Notes: generated by a model not told the origin, from the sequence alone. A DNA stretch of 64,000 nucleotides from PLA3 sp964592235 (GCA_964592235.1 CAZQCF010000008.1:1-64000), one strand, 5' to 3'; shown: positions 28,772 through 36,530, counted from the first letter of the stretch. Numbers and translations are program-made.

Positions 28772-28838
28772 AGGTTCGATGGCTTCGAACCTTGCGACGA
28801 ACAAGCCTCTGGTCGCAGGCAATTCGGCGAAAGCCGAA
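28772..28838. other. Cluster of perfect hairpins upstream of mutS
   Basis: Three small stems lie side by side: an 8-bp stem AGGTTCGA/TCGAACCT (28772-28792), a 4-bp stem GCCT/AGGC (28805-28820), and TTCGGC-GAAA-GCCGAA (28823-28838), a 6-bp stem closed by a GNRA tetraloop. They lie in the divergent spacer between mutS and the lipoprotein gene, upstream of the promoter at 28880, so if transcribed they would belong to the mutS leader or to a separate RNA. The GAAA tetraloop favours an RNA role. Confidence 0.5.
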
Positions 28839-28879
28839 GTGAGCGAAAGCATGTGGTTAGCCCGTCTGAACTTAGCGAC

Positions 28880-28908
28880 TTGACACGTCCCATAAACTGC
28901 GATATACG
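28880..28908 (+). promoter_or_regulatory. Near-consensus sigma70 promoter
   Basis: TTGACA (28880-28885, perfect -35) and TATACG (28903-28908) have a 17-base spacer. The start would be near 28915. It drives the structured leader described next and then the CsgG-like lipoprotein gene. Confidence 0.5.
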
Positions 28909-28914
28909 GAAGGT

Positions 28915-29083
28915 TACGGTTCGTGGAATTCGCGCGCACCGCACGAGTGCTGTTTGAACCCGCGGTGCGAGGGGTACGAGTCCAACCTCGCGCTCGCCCG
29001 GGATCGACCGAGGACGGCGTCCCTCTCTGATCGATCGCTGCACGCGCGGCGCCGTGGACGGCGCGGCTGCGTGTTCTTTTTGA
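28915..29083 (+). ncRNA. Candidate structured leader RNA or small RNA ending in an intrinsic terminator
   Basis: Between the promoter at 28880 and the CDS at 29118 lies a ~170-base segment with several strong helices: an 8-bp stem CGCACCGC/GCGGTGCG (28935-28942 with 28962-28969), a 6-bp stem GCGAGG/CCTCGC (28967-28972 with 28986-28991), a GATCGA/TCGATC stem, and a terminator (29041-29081). The first two helices share bases 28967-28969 and exclude each other. After the terminator only ~20 bases remain before the ribosome site, too few for another promoter. This is the layout of an attenuator or riboswitch, or of a small RNA with read-through. It does not match tmRNA, RNase P, SRP or 6S RNA by the core motifs I know. 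Confidence 0.5.
29041..29081 (+). terminator. Intrinsic terminator in the leader of the CsgG-like gene
   Basis: CACGCGC (29041-29047) pairs with GCGGCTGCGTG-type bases at 29066-29073 with one bulged T, and an inner GCGCCGT/ACGGCGC pair extends the stem; the run TTCTTTTT (29074-29081) follows. The plus-strand orientation and position 37 bases before the ATG suggest regulated read-through. Confidence 0.5.
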
Positions 29084-29117
29084 ATACACCCTACACACCT
29101 TGAAGGAGACCGACCCG

Positions 29118-30146
29118 ATGAAGCAGTTCGCCCGACTCGCCGCTCTTGCCCTTGCGGTTACGGCCATCGGCTGTTCGAAGACGCCGATCGCCAACGTCGA
29201 GATCACCGAAAGCTCGCAGCCCAAGACGCCGCTCTCAAGTCAGCACATGCAGATTGCGGTGATGAACGCCAACATGGCGGACTCTTCCGGTGAGTTTGAT
29301 CAGGATAAGTGGTCAACTCTGACCGCCGACATGATTCAGTCGTACCTCGAGCGCGCGTCCGAGCAGAACAACATCCCGATCAAACTGGTGGATCGCGAGC
29401 ATTTGAAGATGACCATGGGCGAAAAGGATCTCGCGGCCGCCGGCGTGACGGACAGCGGCGACAACGTCGCAGCCGCGCAGGTGAAAGGCGCCAGCGCGAT
29501 TCTGACGAGCAAGGTCACGGTCAAGATCGATAAGCAGGTCGGCAAGAAGCGCACGATCGACGCGATGGCAATCGCTGCGGGCGCCTGGAGTCACGGCGGA
29601 TTTGGCGGCGGGGCGGTTGATACGGAACAAGTGGATGAGGAAGCCCGGAACATCACGGTGAGCTGCCAGTTCCAGATCAAGGACCCGGCGACCAACGAAG
29701 TCATCATCTCGTACAGCGGCATGCCGTCACAGGAATACACGCGCACGAAGGCCAGCCCGTTCTTCGGCTCCGGCAAGACCGAGGCGGACATGTCGCCGCG
29801 CGACCAGGTCATTGGCGGCATGATCGAGCATCATGCCCAGGAATTCCTCGCAAAATTCATTCCCATGACGCGCCGGACGGAAATCATCGTGAAGCCCAGC
29901 AGCGACAAGAACAGCATCGCCGGCGTGAACGCGCTGGTCGGCGACGATTACGAAGCAGCCCTGGGCAGCTTCAAGCAGGCCATCGCCGCCGACCCGACCG
30001 ATCACAAGTCGTGCTTCGGCGCGGGCGTGGCATGCGAAAAGCTCGGCCGCCGCGACGAGGCCCGCAAGTATTACAAGCAGGCGAAGTCCTATGACAACGA
30101 CGAGCCGCAATACAACGCCGCGGTCGCGCGAATTGAGCGGATGTAA
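29118..30146 (+). CDS. CsgG/LpoB-like lipoprotein with C-terminal TPRs
   Basis: A 342-residue lipoprotein: GAAGGAGA lies upstream of the ATG at 29118, and the lipobox TAIGC places the lipidated Cys at residue 19. Residues ~45-250 have the pattern of the CsgG/LpoB family ('MQIAVMNANM', 'DMIQSYLERAS', a late 'ITVSCQFQIKDPATNEVI' strand pair). The C-terminal ~80 residues form about two TPR units ('AALGSFKQAIAADPTD', 'GRRDEARKYYKQAK'). CsgG makes an outer-membrane pore and LpoB activates a peptidoglycan synthase; which applies here is unknown. It is followed by the LPP20 protein, a pairing known from envelope and flagellar accessory loci. Confidence 0.5.
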   Translation: MKQFARLAALALAVTAIGCSKTPIANVEITESSQPKTPLSSQHMQIAVMNANMADSSGEFDQDKWSTLTADMIQSYLERASEQNNIPIKLVDREHLKMTMGEKDLAAAGVTDSGDNVAAAQVKGASAILTSKVTVKIDKQVGKKRTIDAMAIAAGAWSHGGFGGGAVDTEQVDEEARNITVSCQFQIKDPATNEVIISYSGMPSQEYTRTKASPFFGSGKTEADMSPRDQVIGGMIEHHAQEFLAKFIPMTRRTEIIVKPSSDKNSIAGVNALVGDDYEAALGSFKQAIAADPTDHKSCFGAGVACEKLGRRDEARKYYKQAKSYDNDEPQYNAAVARIERM

Positions 30147-30373
30147 TCGTTCCGCGTAATCCGTGCCGATTCGCTAAAGCGCCAATTGGCAGCGTACCAA
30201 TGAACAAGAATTGGACGAACCAACCTTCAATGGTCCGCAGTGTCTATTCCGCCATGTTGATTCGCCGATGCGGAGGATTCCCTGCCGCTTGTCATAACAG
30301 GTAACCAAACGGGGCGGCCGTTCCTGGCGGAATCGCGGGGCGGCCGACCTATCCTCGACCCAAGGAGAACACC

Positions 30374-31693
30374 ATGATGAAACAATCGAAACGACTCATT
30401 GCCGCCGTAGTCTGGATGGCGGTTTGTCCGGCGCTGGTATCAGCGCAGGATGCCGCCAAGGACGCCCAGAACAAGCTGCTGGCCAAGCGCGCGGCCGAGG
30501 CTGACGCTTATCGCAAGCTGGGTGAGACGATTCAGGGCCTGCAGATCACGTCGGACACGCATGTGCGAGACTTCGTGTGCGAGTCGGACACGATTCGCGC
30601 CGATTTTGACGGCTTTGTGCGCGGCGTTCGATTCGGAAAGCCGAAGTGGGATTCCGAAGGTACCTGCATGATCGAAGCCGAAGTGACCGTTGCCAAGCTG
30701 GTGGAGGAATTGAAAGAGCTGCACAAGCGGCATTACAAGGGCGACAAGCTGAAGTCCGAGGATTTCCGCCAGATCACGCAGTACTACAAGAAGGACATCA
30801 TCAAGGCCGTCGGCATGGGCGCCCCGCGTCCGGAGCTTCCGCCCGGAATTCCCGGCGGCGATATTCCGATGCCGGCCGGCGTGACGGCGCCGCCGCCGGT
30901 GATTCCGGCATTGTGGAAGAGCGTGCCACCGCAGGAGCGGCTTATGGCGCAGCGCGCGGCGGAGTTGGATGCCAAGCGCAAGCTGGTTGAGCGCATCAAG
31001 GGATTGCGCGTGAGCAGCGCGACGCATGTGCGTGATTTCGTGGCCGAGTCCGACGTGATCGACGCGGAATGCTCCGCGACGCTGACCGGTTCGTACCAGG
31101 TTGGTGACGCTTATTACCATGATGATGAGTTGATCGTTGAAGTGACGTGTGAAGTCCCGACCGAGCAGGTCATCACGACGATCAAGAGCCTGCACAAGCG
31201 CCACTACAAAGGCGACAAGGTGACGGGCATGGACATCGAGAAGGTCTCGCAGGAGATCAAGTCGCAGAAGTTCCAGGCGGTCGGCATGGGCGTACCACGG
31301 CCGCAGGCGATTGCCGCGTGCGTGAAGACGTCGAAAATCGAGCTGCCGGATTGGGCGGGTCAGAAGATTCGCGCCGAGGGCAACGGCGTGCCGCCGGCGG
31401 ACAAGGCGGATACGCCGCAGGGCAAGCTGATGGCCGCCCGCGCGGCGGAGCTGGACGCGAAGCGCCGGCTCGGCGAGCAGGTCATGGGTTTCATGATCGA
31501 CTCGAAGACGACGGTTCGGGACTTCGTGACCGAGAACGACGAAATCAACACGCAGTTGCTGGCGTACATCCAGGGCGCGTACGTCGTGTCCACCAAATAC
31601 GACGCCGAGGGCACCGCGACGGTGGCCGTCGAGATGCCGGCCATGCAGATATGGGAAATTGTTCACACGTACATCAAGGTCAAGCGGATGTAA
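30374..31693 (+). CDS. Secreted protein with three tandem LPP20-like domains
   Basis: A 439-residue protein with a type I signal peptide (cut near 'LVSA/Q') and AAGGAG ahead of the ATG. Three copies of an LPP20/FlgP-type domain start near residues 35, 190 and 352. Each begins with 'RAAE.DA.R.L.E...G' and 'VRDFV.E.D.I'; the first two end in 'SLHKRHYKGDK'-like sequence, also strongly alike at DNA level (near 30717 and 31188), which points to internal duplication. LPP20 domains occur in outer-membrane lipoproteins and in FlgP of the Vibrio/Campylobacter outer flagellar ring. Here no lipobox is present. Function unknown; likely acts with the CsgG-like protein upstream. Confidence 0.5.
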   Translation: MMKQSKRLIAAVVWMAVCPALVSAQDAAKDAQNKLLAKRAAEADAYRKLGETIQGLQITSDTHVRDFVCESDTIRADFDGFVRGVRFGKPKWDSEGTCMIEAEVTVAKLVEELKELHKRHYKGDKLKSEDFRQITQYYKKDIIKAVGMGAPRPELPPGIPGGDIPMPAGVTAPPPVIPALWKSVPPQERLMAQRAAELDAKRKLVERIKGLRVSSATHVRDFVAESDVIDAECSATLTGSYQVGDAYYHDDELIVEVTCEVPTEQVITTIKSLHKRHYKGDKVTGMDIEKVSQEIKSQKFQAVGMGVPRPQAIAACVKTSKIELPDWAGQKIRAEGNGVPPADKADTPQGKLMAARAAELDAKRRLGEQVMGFMIDSKTTVRDFVTENDEINTQLLAYIQGAYVVSTKYDAEGTATVAVEMPAMQIWEIVHTYIKVKRM

Positions 31694-31720
31694 CGAGTGG
31701 ATGGCCGTCGATAGAATTCC

Positions 31721-31750
31721 GGGGCTGCGGCGCGCCGGCGCTGCGGCCCC
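31721..31750 (+). terminator. Strong hairpin after the LPP20 gene (no U-run)
   Basis: A continuous 13-pair stem (two G-T pairs) with a GCCG loop spans 31721-31750, starting with GGGGC and ending with GCCCC, 28 bases after the stop. No T-run follows, so it may stabilise or pause the transcript instead of acting as a classical terminator. Confidence 0.5.
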
Positions 31751-31830
31751 GCGTTCGACGGATTGACTTGAAACGACGAAATCAATGAACGGCCCTCGAC
31801 CGGGCCGACGATTGCGAAAGGATTCGAACC

Positions 31831-31989
31831 ATGTTGCGAAAGTTGATGTGCTTGTGCGTGGCCTTCTGCTTCGGGCTGGCGCTGTCGACCGGTTGCTCGG
31901 AGAACGAACATAAGGTGACGGAGAAGAAAGAAGTGAAGACCGAGGGCGAGGTTCGAGACGTCTCCCCGGGCGAGATGGTCGTCGAATAG
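31831..31989 (+). CDS. Small lipoprotein (52 aa)
   Basis: AAAGGA precedes the ATG. The 52-residue product has a signal peptide starting 'MLRKLMCLCVAF' and a lipobox LSTGC with Cys at residue 22, then a 30-residue highly charged tail rich in Glu, Lys and Val ('EKKEVKTEGEV'). The family is unknown. Its signal peptide resembles that of the lipoprotein at 33440 ('RKFMCLMLA'). Such tiny lipoproteins (entericidin- or Lpp-like) are often missed; role unknown. Confidence 0.5.
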   Translation: MLRKLMCLCVAFCFGLALSTGCSENEHKVTEKKEVKTEGEVRDVSPGEMVVE

Positions 31990-32070
31990 CGTATTACCGG
32001 CGATCACGGCGGGGCGTGCCATGGCGCAGTCTGTGACGAACTGCCAAGCAAGGACGCGCTGGAGTGAACG

Positions 32071-32196
32071 GTGAATGCACGAATTCTACTGTTTGCATTC
32101 CTTCTGGCGGTGCTTGCGGCTGGTCCGGGCTGCGCGAACAACCAGCAGGTGGTGGACGAGCATCACAAGTCCCTGACGCAGGAAGAAGAAGGTTAG
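32071..32196 (+). CDS. Small lipoprotein (41 aa)
   Basis: GTG start with GGAGTGA seven bases upstream. The product has a short signal peptide ('MNARILLFAFLLAVLAAGP') and a Cys at residue 21 (GC, a somewhat atypical lipobox), followed by 20 polar residues ending 'TQEEEG'. It lies 81 bases after the previous tiny lipoprotein on the same strand. Being so short, it is less certain than its neighbours. Confidence 0.5.
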   Translation: MNARILLFAFLLAVLAAGPGCANNQQVVDEHHKSLTQEEEG

Positions 32197-32266
32197 CGAT
32201 TCCGGGATCGCCGATGTAAGATGTCGCGAGATTCGATGTCCGCCCAGCGCGGCTCGAACGAACGGC

Positions 32267-32719
32267 ATGAATCAGAATATTCATACTAAACCGTGGTACG
32301 CCAACGGCCTGAAGTTCACCTGCACCCAGTGCGGCAACTGCTGCACCGGCGCGCCGGGTTATGTCTATCTCTCGCCCGATGAGATCAAGCTGGTCTCGGC
32401 GTTTCTGGGGCGCACAGACGGAACGCTTTCACCTCAGCATCTGCGCAAGGTTGGCCGCCGCTACTCACTCACGGAAGACAAGAAGTCGGGCGATTGCTGT
32501 TTCCTGAAGACGGAGAACGGCAAGCGCACGTGCTCGATTTATCCCGTGCGCCCGCTGCAATGCCGCACGTGGCCGTTCTGGGATATCAATCTCGAGTCGC
32601 CAGAAGCCTGGGCGGAATCGGCACAGGGTTGCCCGGGTATGAACCAGGGGCGGCATTATTCGTTCGTGCAGATTCAGGTTCGCCTCAATGCCGAGCGCTG
32701 GGAGGATGCGGAACGATGA
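32267..32719 (+). CDS. YkgJ-family cysteine-cluster protein
   Basis: A 150-residue cytoplasmic protein of the YkgJ (CxxCxxCC) family. It has 'CTQCGNCCTG' at residues ~19-28, 'GDCCFL', 'RTCSIYPVRPLQCRTWPFWD' and a further Cys at ~122 ('QGCPG'). The Cys set is thought to bind zinc or an iron-sulfur cluster; the biochemical role is unknown. Its stop overlaps the start of a second member (ATGA), so the two are translationally coupled. Confidence 0.5.
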   Translation: MNQNIHTKPWYANGLKFTCTQCGNCCTGAPGYVYLSPDEIKLVSAFLGRTDGTLSPQHLRKVGRRYSLTEDKKSGDCCFLKTENGKRTCSIYPVRPLQCRTWPFWDINLESPEAWAESAQGCPGMNQGRHYSFVQIQVRLNAERWEDAER

Positions 32720-33357
32720 GCCTGCCGGCGGATGGCAGTTCGCCAGAATTCATGCGATGGGTTCCGCATGACGAGCATGCCGCGTCCGACCGACGGCGCG
32801 AGATTAACCGCCTGTCGGAACAACCCAATGTCATCGATTTCCTTCGTAGTTTCTATCAGCGCGTTGATGAAGCCATTGCGGTTTACGAGCCGCGGTGTAC
32901 CAATCGGGGTCAGTGCTGCAACTTCGCCCGGGCCGGCCATCGGCTGTTTGTCACCCCCATTGAACTCGCTGCATTTCGCCGGGCCTACTCGGATCGCTGG
33001 CAGCCGGCGGAACCGGCGTCGGGTCGGTGCCCCTGGCAGATCGAAGGCGTTTGCACCACCCGCGAATTCCGGCCGCTGGGTTGCCGTGTTTACTTCTGCG
33101 ATCCGCAGGCACAGGCGTGGCAGAATGAGTTCTATGAGGCTCGCCTCCGCGAGTTAAAGCAGTTCATGGCAGAACAGGGAATTCAATATCGGTACGAAGA
33201 ATGGTTATCGGCGTTAAGTGTTTTTTCCTCCGATACTTCGGATTCGGGGTATATTGCGTCCGCCTCCGAGAGCTTGAATACGACGGCAATTGACCCTTCC
33301 GGCTCGTCGACGATACAATTGACCGTGGTGAACAACCCGCCTGCCCGGCCGAGCTAA
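32716..33357 (+). CDS. Second cysteine-cluster protein (YkgJ-like), coupled to the first
   Basis: A 213-residue protein starting at the ATG that overlaps the upstream stop. The centre has the same Cys scaffold in a diverged form: 'CTNRGQCCNF', 'GRCPWQIEGVCTTREFRPLGC' and 'YFCDP'. The C-terminal 45 residues are Ser/Thr-rich and probably disordered. The tandem, overlapping pair suggests a heteromeric or sequential function. The metal and the substrate are unknown. Confidence 0.5.
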   Translation: MSLPADGSSPEFMRWVPHDEHAASDRRREINRLSEQPNVIDFLRSFYQRVDEAIAVYEPRCTNRGQCCNFARAGHRLFVTPIELAAFRRAYSDRWQPAEPASGRCPWQIEGVCTTREFRPLGCRVYFCDPQAQAWQNEFYEARLRELKQFMAEQGIQYRYEEWLSALSVFSSDTSDSGYIASASESLNTTAIDPSGSSTIQLTVVNNPPARPS

Positions 33358-33439
33358 CCGGCCGATTCGGGAGCCGCTCGCTCCCGCCGACGATGGGGTT
33401 TGAACTGCTTAGCGGATGCCAGTGGGAGGAAACTTCGTG

Positions 33440-33652
33440 ATGCGTTCAATGCGAAAGTTCATGTGCCTCATGCTCGCGGTCGCGGCAATCGTGCCTGTCC
33501 TGGGGGGCTGCGGCGTGGGAACGACTCAACAGGAAAACAACCGTCAGATCGGCCGCGTGGCGGATTACGACGCCCGCATGATGGTGGACGATCTCGCATT
33601 GTTCTTCCAGACGCGCCGCCCGTTGCGGGCCAGCAAGTGGATCATCGACTGA
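33440..33652 (+). CDS. Small lipoprotein (70 aa)
   Basis: GGGAGGA lies ten bases before the ATG at 33440. The signal peptide ('MRSMRKFMCLMLAVAA..') ends in the lipobox VLGGC (Cys 24). The mature part ('NNRQIGRVADYDARMMVDDLALFFQTRRPL') is likely one amphipathic helix. The N-terminus resembles that of the 52-residue lipoprotein at 31831. Family unknown; planctomycete genomes encode many of these. Confidence 0.5.
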   Translation: MRSMRKFMCLMLAVAAIVPVLGGCGVGTTQQENNRQIGRVADYDARMMVDDLALFFQTRRPLRASKWIID

Positions 33653-33677
33653 TCGCTTGAAAATTTATTTGAATCCG

Positions 33678-33723
33678 AAGCCCACGGTCGTCGCGACGGT
33701 TGAGCCGTTGCCGCCGTGGGCTT
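33678..33723 (+). terminator. Probable terminator after the 70-aa lipoprotein
   Basis: AAGCCCACGG (33678-33687) and CCGTGGGCTT (33714-33723) form a perfect 10-bp stem; the loop folds further. Only a short T-run follows, so the terminator is moderate. It lies 25 bases after the stop. Confidence 0.5.
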
Positions 33724-33812
33724 TCACGTTGGTCGTGACTCGAATCTACATCGGTTAGCATTGGGCATCACAAGTCGGAATTGGGCGAAGGTCCGCGCCG
33801 AGAGTGCATCGT

Positions 33813-34175
33813 ATGAGGGATAAACACTGGGTACGCCTGCTTCCGACGGACGCCTTGGTGCCGGGCGCGGCGAAGTACGTTGAGACCAGCGGCCTGGAGC
33901 TGGCTGTTTTTCACCTGTCCGACCCGGACCGATTTGTCGTCTCGGCCAATTCCTGTCCGCATGCGGGTGGCAATCTTGCGGCGGGGCAGGTGGAGGGCCG
34001 CGAAGTGACGTGCCCGTGGCATTGCTGGAAGTTCGATCTCGACAGTGGCCGGTGTACGCTTTCCGAAACGGTTCAGCTTCGGCGGTACGAATCGCGGGTT
34101 GAGAGCGGCTTCATTTGGGCGCGGCTGGATCAGCCACTGCCGCCCGGCCTGCCCAATGGCGAAGCGTCTGCCTGA
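33813..34175 (+). CDS. Rieske-type [2Fe-2S] ferredoxin-like protein
   Basis: A 120-residue protein with both Rieske cluster boxes: 'CPHAGGNL' (residues ~49-56) and 'CPWHCWKFD' (~69-77), giving the two Cys and two His ligands. The size and lack of a membrane anchor fit the NirD/BphF ferredoxin type, which passes electrons to an oxygenase or reductase. The ATG at 33813 is chosen over GTG at 33804. Its last 65 bases overlap the end of the TPR gene on the other strand. The partner enzyme is not in view. Confidence 0.5.
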   Translation: MRDKHWVRLLPTDALVPGAAKYVETSGLELAVFHLSDPDRFVVSANSCPHAGGNLAAGQVEGREVTCPWHCWKFDLDSGRCTLSETVQLRRYESRVESGFIWARLDQPLPPGLPNGEASA

Positions 34176-35145
34176 ACGGATCGGTCAAGTCGTCGTCCGC
34201 GTTTCTGAAGCGTTCCCATTGGTCAAGGGCTGCTATCGCGCCGCGCGCGTCGCCATCCCACCAGCGAATGAGCGTGAGGACGAGCCAGGAATCGGCGTCT
34301 CCCGGATGGGTTTCAGTGTGTGCTTCCAGTCGCTTTCGGTGAGCGCGGAGTCCGCGCGGGTCACCGTAGCGCGAGATCAGGCGAAAGGTCATTGCGTCGT
34401 TGGGCGCGAGTTGAACCCCGGCTCGCAGCGAACTCGCCGCTCGGCTGAACTGGCCCATGGCGAATGCTGCAACACCAATTGACAGGTTCAAGTCCGGGTC
34501 TTCGCTGGACAGGCTCTGCGCACGGTCGAATTCGCGCAGTGCGTCATCGTATCGGCCCTGCTCGAAGGCGACTTCCCCGCGCCCGATTGCGATGCCGACT
34601 TCCCTGGCGGTGTCGACGGATTGCGTCGGCTCCTTTCGGAAAAATCCTCGCGAATCTCGAACCGGTCGGTTCGGCAGAATCGGTGCGGACATCATACCTG
34701 TTTGATAGGGCGTCGTGGTACCTTCCATGCCGGCGCCGCCGATCGGCCGAAGCGTCGTCGTGTTCAGATAAGAAGTGACCGGCTGCTCACGGACCGGGGT
34801 CATGGTTGAAGGCGTGGGGTTGTACATTGCAGCCAAAGACGGCGGTGTATTGACTTGCGTTGAACGATTGAGATCGTACGCGCCGGGGCTGAAGACAAGA
34901 TTGCTCGGCTCGTTGGAGTAGACGTACGAGGGCGACGTGACAATCACGGTTCGGTTTCTTCCGTCGGGAATCCACGGCCGACGGCCGGAGTTGTTGAAAA
35001 TGGACGCGGCGAGATTGCGCAAGACGGCGCGTTCGCCGCGGTCCTGCGATGATTTGTTCTGCGCGAACGCGTCGGACGTCCAGCTAGTTACCGACGCGGC
35101 TGCCAGGACTACGACCGAAAACCGGATTTGATTCGACGGGTGCAT
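34111..35145 (-). CDS. Secreted TPR protein
   Basis: A 344-residue protein with a signal peptide cut near 'DAFA/Q', a Pro/Thr/Ser-rich, low-structure middle (~60-175), and TPR units from ~185 on ('GRGEVAFEQGRYDDALREFDRAQSLS', 'GVAAFAMGQFSRAASSLRAGVQLAP'). GGAGGG precedes the ATG, under the promoter at 35162-35191. It may act as a scaffold outside the cytoplasm. The gene overlaps the 3' end of the Rieske gene by 65 bases, convergently. Confidence 0.5.
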   Translation of the reverse strand: MHPSNQIRFSVVVLAAASVTSWTSDAFAQNKSSQDRGERAVLRNLAASIFNNSGRRPWIPDGRNRTVIVTSPSYVYSNEPSNLVFSPGAYDLNRSTQVNTPPSLAAMYNPTPSTMTPVREQPVTSYLNTTTLRPIGGAGMEGTTTPYQTGMMSAPILPNRPVRDSRGFFRKEPTQSVDTAREVGIAIGRGEVAFEQGRYDDALREFDRAQSLSSEDPDLNLSIGVAAFAMGQFSRAASSLRAGVQLAPNDAMTFRLISRYGDPRGLRAHRKRLEAHTETHPGDADSWLVLTLIRWWDGDARGAIAALDQWERFRNADDDLTDPFRQTLRHWAGRAAVADPAAPK

Positions 35146-35161
35146 GGCGCCCTCCGCTCTT

Positions 35162-35191
35162 AGTCTACCCTGCGAAACCGGCAGAATTCAA
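35162..35191 (-). promoter_or_regulatory. Promoter of the secreted TPR protein gene
   Basis: On the minus strand TTGAAT (35186-35191) and TAGACT (35162-35167) are 18 bases apart, with the start codon 16 bases beyond the -10 and a GGAGGG ribosome site between. Confidence 0.5.
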
Positions 35192-35237
35192 ACGGATTGC
35201 TCCGATTTGCGTCCCGAAATATGCATGAGTCGGTTCG

Positions 35238-36494
35238 TTACGGCGTGGGTGCCAGCCATGCCGGCAAGGGGGCGGGCTTGGCCAGAAAAATGCCCCAGAC
35301 CTGAATGGCGATCGACATTGACAGCAGGATATAGGCCGTGCGACTGAATCGAGGGCCCAGACCGGCCATCATCAGGAGCAGAAGGGCGGGCAGATAATCC
35401 AGCGAGAAACGATGGCCGAACTGCCAGAAGCCGGTATTGAAATACGCGAGGAGCGGAATCAGGCAGAGCACCGGGCCGAGCCATGCGTCGCGCAGTCCTG
35501 CGGGGCAGCGCGATGCCCGCAGCGAGACGAACGCATAAATGAGGGCGGGGGAGGCGAGGAGTAGACTCAATCCGCGCGGGTCATAGGTGAGTTGCAGGGT
35601 CGGGTCCGTGCTGATCCACGGAGGGGCGAGGAAAAACCAAAAGAAGTTGCGCGGAATGAAGTGTGAATGGAATTGGCCAAATTGAGCCATCAATTGCTCA
35701 CCCATTCCAGTGAGCAGCATGCGCGAGTAGCCGAAGTCCAGCGGATCGCCGAAGCGTGCGGCGTTGTACGCGGCAAGCGACAGTCCTCCCGCACCGATCG
35801 GCACGAGCGCGCGCCAAAGAGAATTGTAATTCCGTGCGCGAATCCAAGGCATCAAATAGAGCAAGCCGCACAGCGCGGCGGTCGGCCGGGTGAGCAACGC
35901 CGCGGCGATGCAAGCACCAATTACGGCTGGTCGTCTGCGGCCGCAGTACTCCGCCAATCCGGCGAGCATGGCTGCCAGCGCCACGGCATGAGCGCAGTGC
36001 CAGTCGCCGCCGAATTGCGCGTTGTGCCAAGTCGCCGTACCAAAGGTGAAGAAAAGCCCCAGTCCGATTCGCGCTGCGTTTGACGGGGGCGATCTGCCAA
36101 ACAGTGTCGCAGCGCGAAGTACGCAGGAATCAAACAGCGCGACGTTGAGGACACTCACGAGTCGGCACGCCAAGGCGCTCGTCACCGCGCCGGCGCCGAA
36201 GATCGCGACGAAGGGCATCATCAGGATCGCGGGCAAGGGTGGATAGGCGAGATAAAGGTATTTTCCGTCGGGCGTGGGGATCAGTTCCTCAAGGACGGCG
36301 CCGGGGGCGGAAGCGGTTTCTACGCACAGCCGGCCTGTCAGGAAGGCCGCGGCAAATCGGGGAAATCGGCCGTCGGTCTGAAAGACTTCGCCAGTGAGCC
36401 GGGGCGTCAGGAAGTACACGATCGCCGCCGCGAGCGTTAGAACAATGCGGACTCGCCAGACGGACAGGGCGGGTGGGAGCAAACGTTGGGACAT
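35238..36494 (-). CDS. Polytopic membrane protein, GT-C glycosyltransferase-like
   Basis: A 418-residue protein with about ten transmembrane helices. After the first helix comes a loop with 'GEVFQTDGRFPRFAAAF' and later 'YPPLPAILMMPF', the layout of ArnT/PMT-like GT-C transferases (an acidic residue in the first large loop, here Asp/Glu, is the usual catalytic base). A lipid-linked sugar donor is expected. The ATG at 36494 is chosen because a consensus promoter lies just upstream and would overlap any longer start. No specific family or acceptor can be named. Confidence 0.5.
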   Translation of the reverse strand: MSQRLLPPALSVWRVRIVLTLAAAIVYFLTPRLTGEVFQTDGRFPRFAAAFLTGRLCVETASAPGAVLEELIPTPDGKYLYLAYPPLPAILMMPFVAIFGAGAVTSALACRLVSVLNVALFDSCVLRAATLFGRSPPSNAARIGLGLFFTFGTATWHNAQFGGDWHCAHAVALAAMLAGLAEYCGRRRPAVIGACIAAALLTRPTAALCGLLYLMPWIRARNYNSLWRALVPIGAGGLSLAAYNAARFGDPLDFGYSRMLLTGMGEQLMAQFGQFHSHFIPRNFFWFFLAPPWISTDPTLQLTYDPRGLSLLLASPALIYAFVSLRASRCPAGLRDAWLGPVLCLIPLLAYFNTGFWQFGHRFSLDYLPALLLLMMAGLGPRFSRTAYILLSMSIAIQVWGIFLAKPAPLPAWLAPTP

Positions 36495-36501
36495 TCGTCG
36501 G

Positions 36502-36530
36502 ATTCCATTGGCCGCTGCAAGAGCTGTCAA
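36502..36530 (-). promoter_or_regulatory. Consensus promoter giving a leaderless start for the GT-C-like gene
   Basis: On the minus strand a perfect TTGACA (36525-36530) and TGGAAT (36502-36507) have a 17-base spacer. The ATG at 36494 begins eight bases after the -10 box, so the transcript starts at or next to it. Confidence 0.5.

Noticed and set aside
28690..29085. tmRNA, RNase P RNA or SRP RNA in the spacer between mutS and the lipoprotein gene
   Set aside because: The tmRNA TTCGA arm with CCA end and tag reading frame, the RNase P GAGGAAAGTCC core and the SRP GGAAGCAGC loop are all absent.
30181..30190. Palindrome GCCAATTGGC as an operator
   Set aside because: It is a simple 10-base palindrome without a nearby promoter and not repeated elsewhere in the window.
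31763..31791. TTGACT as a promoter for the 52-residue lipoprotein
   Set aside because: The -10 at a 17-base spacing (TGAACG) matches only two of six consensus bases.
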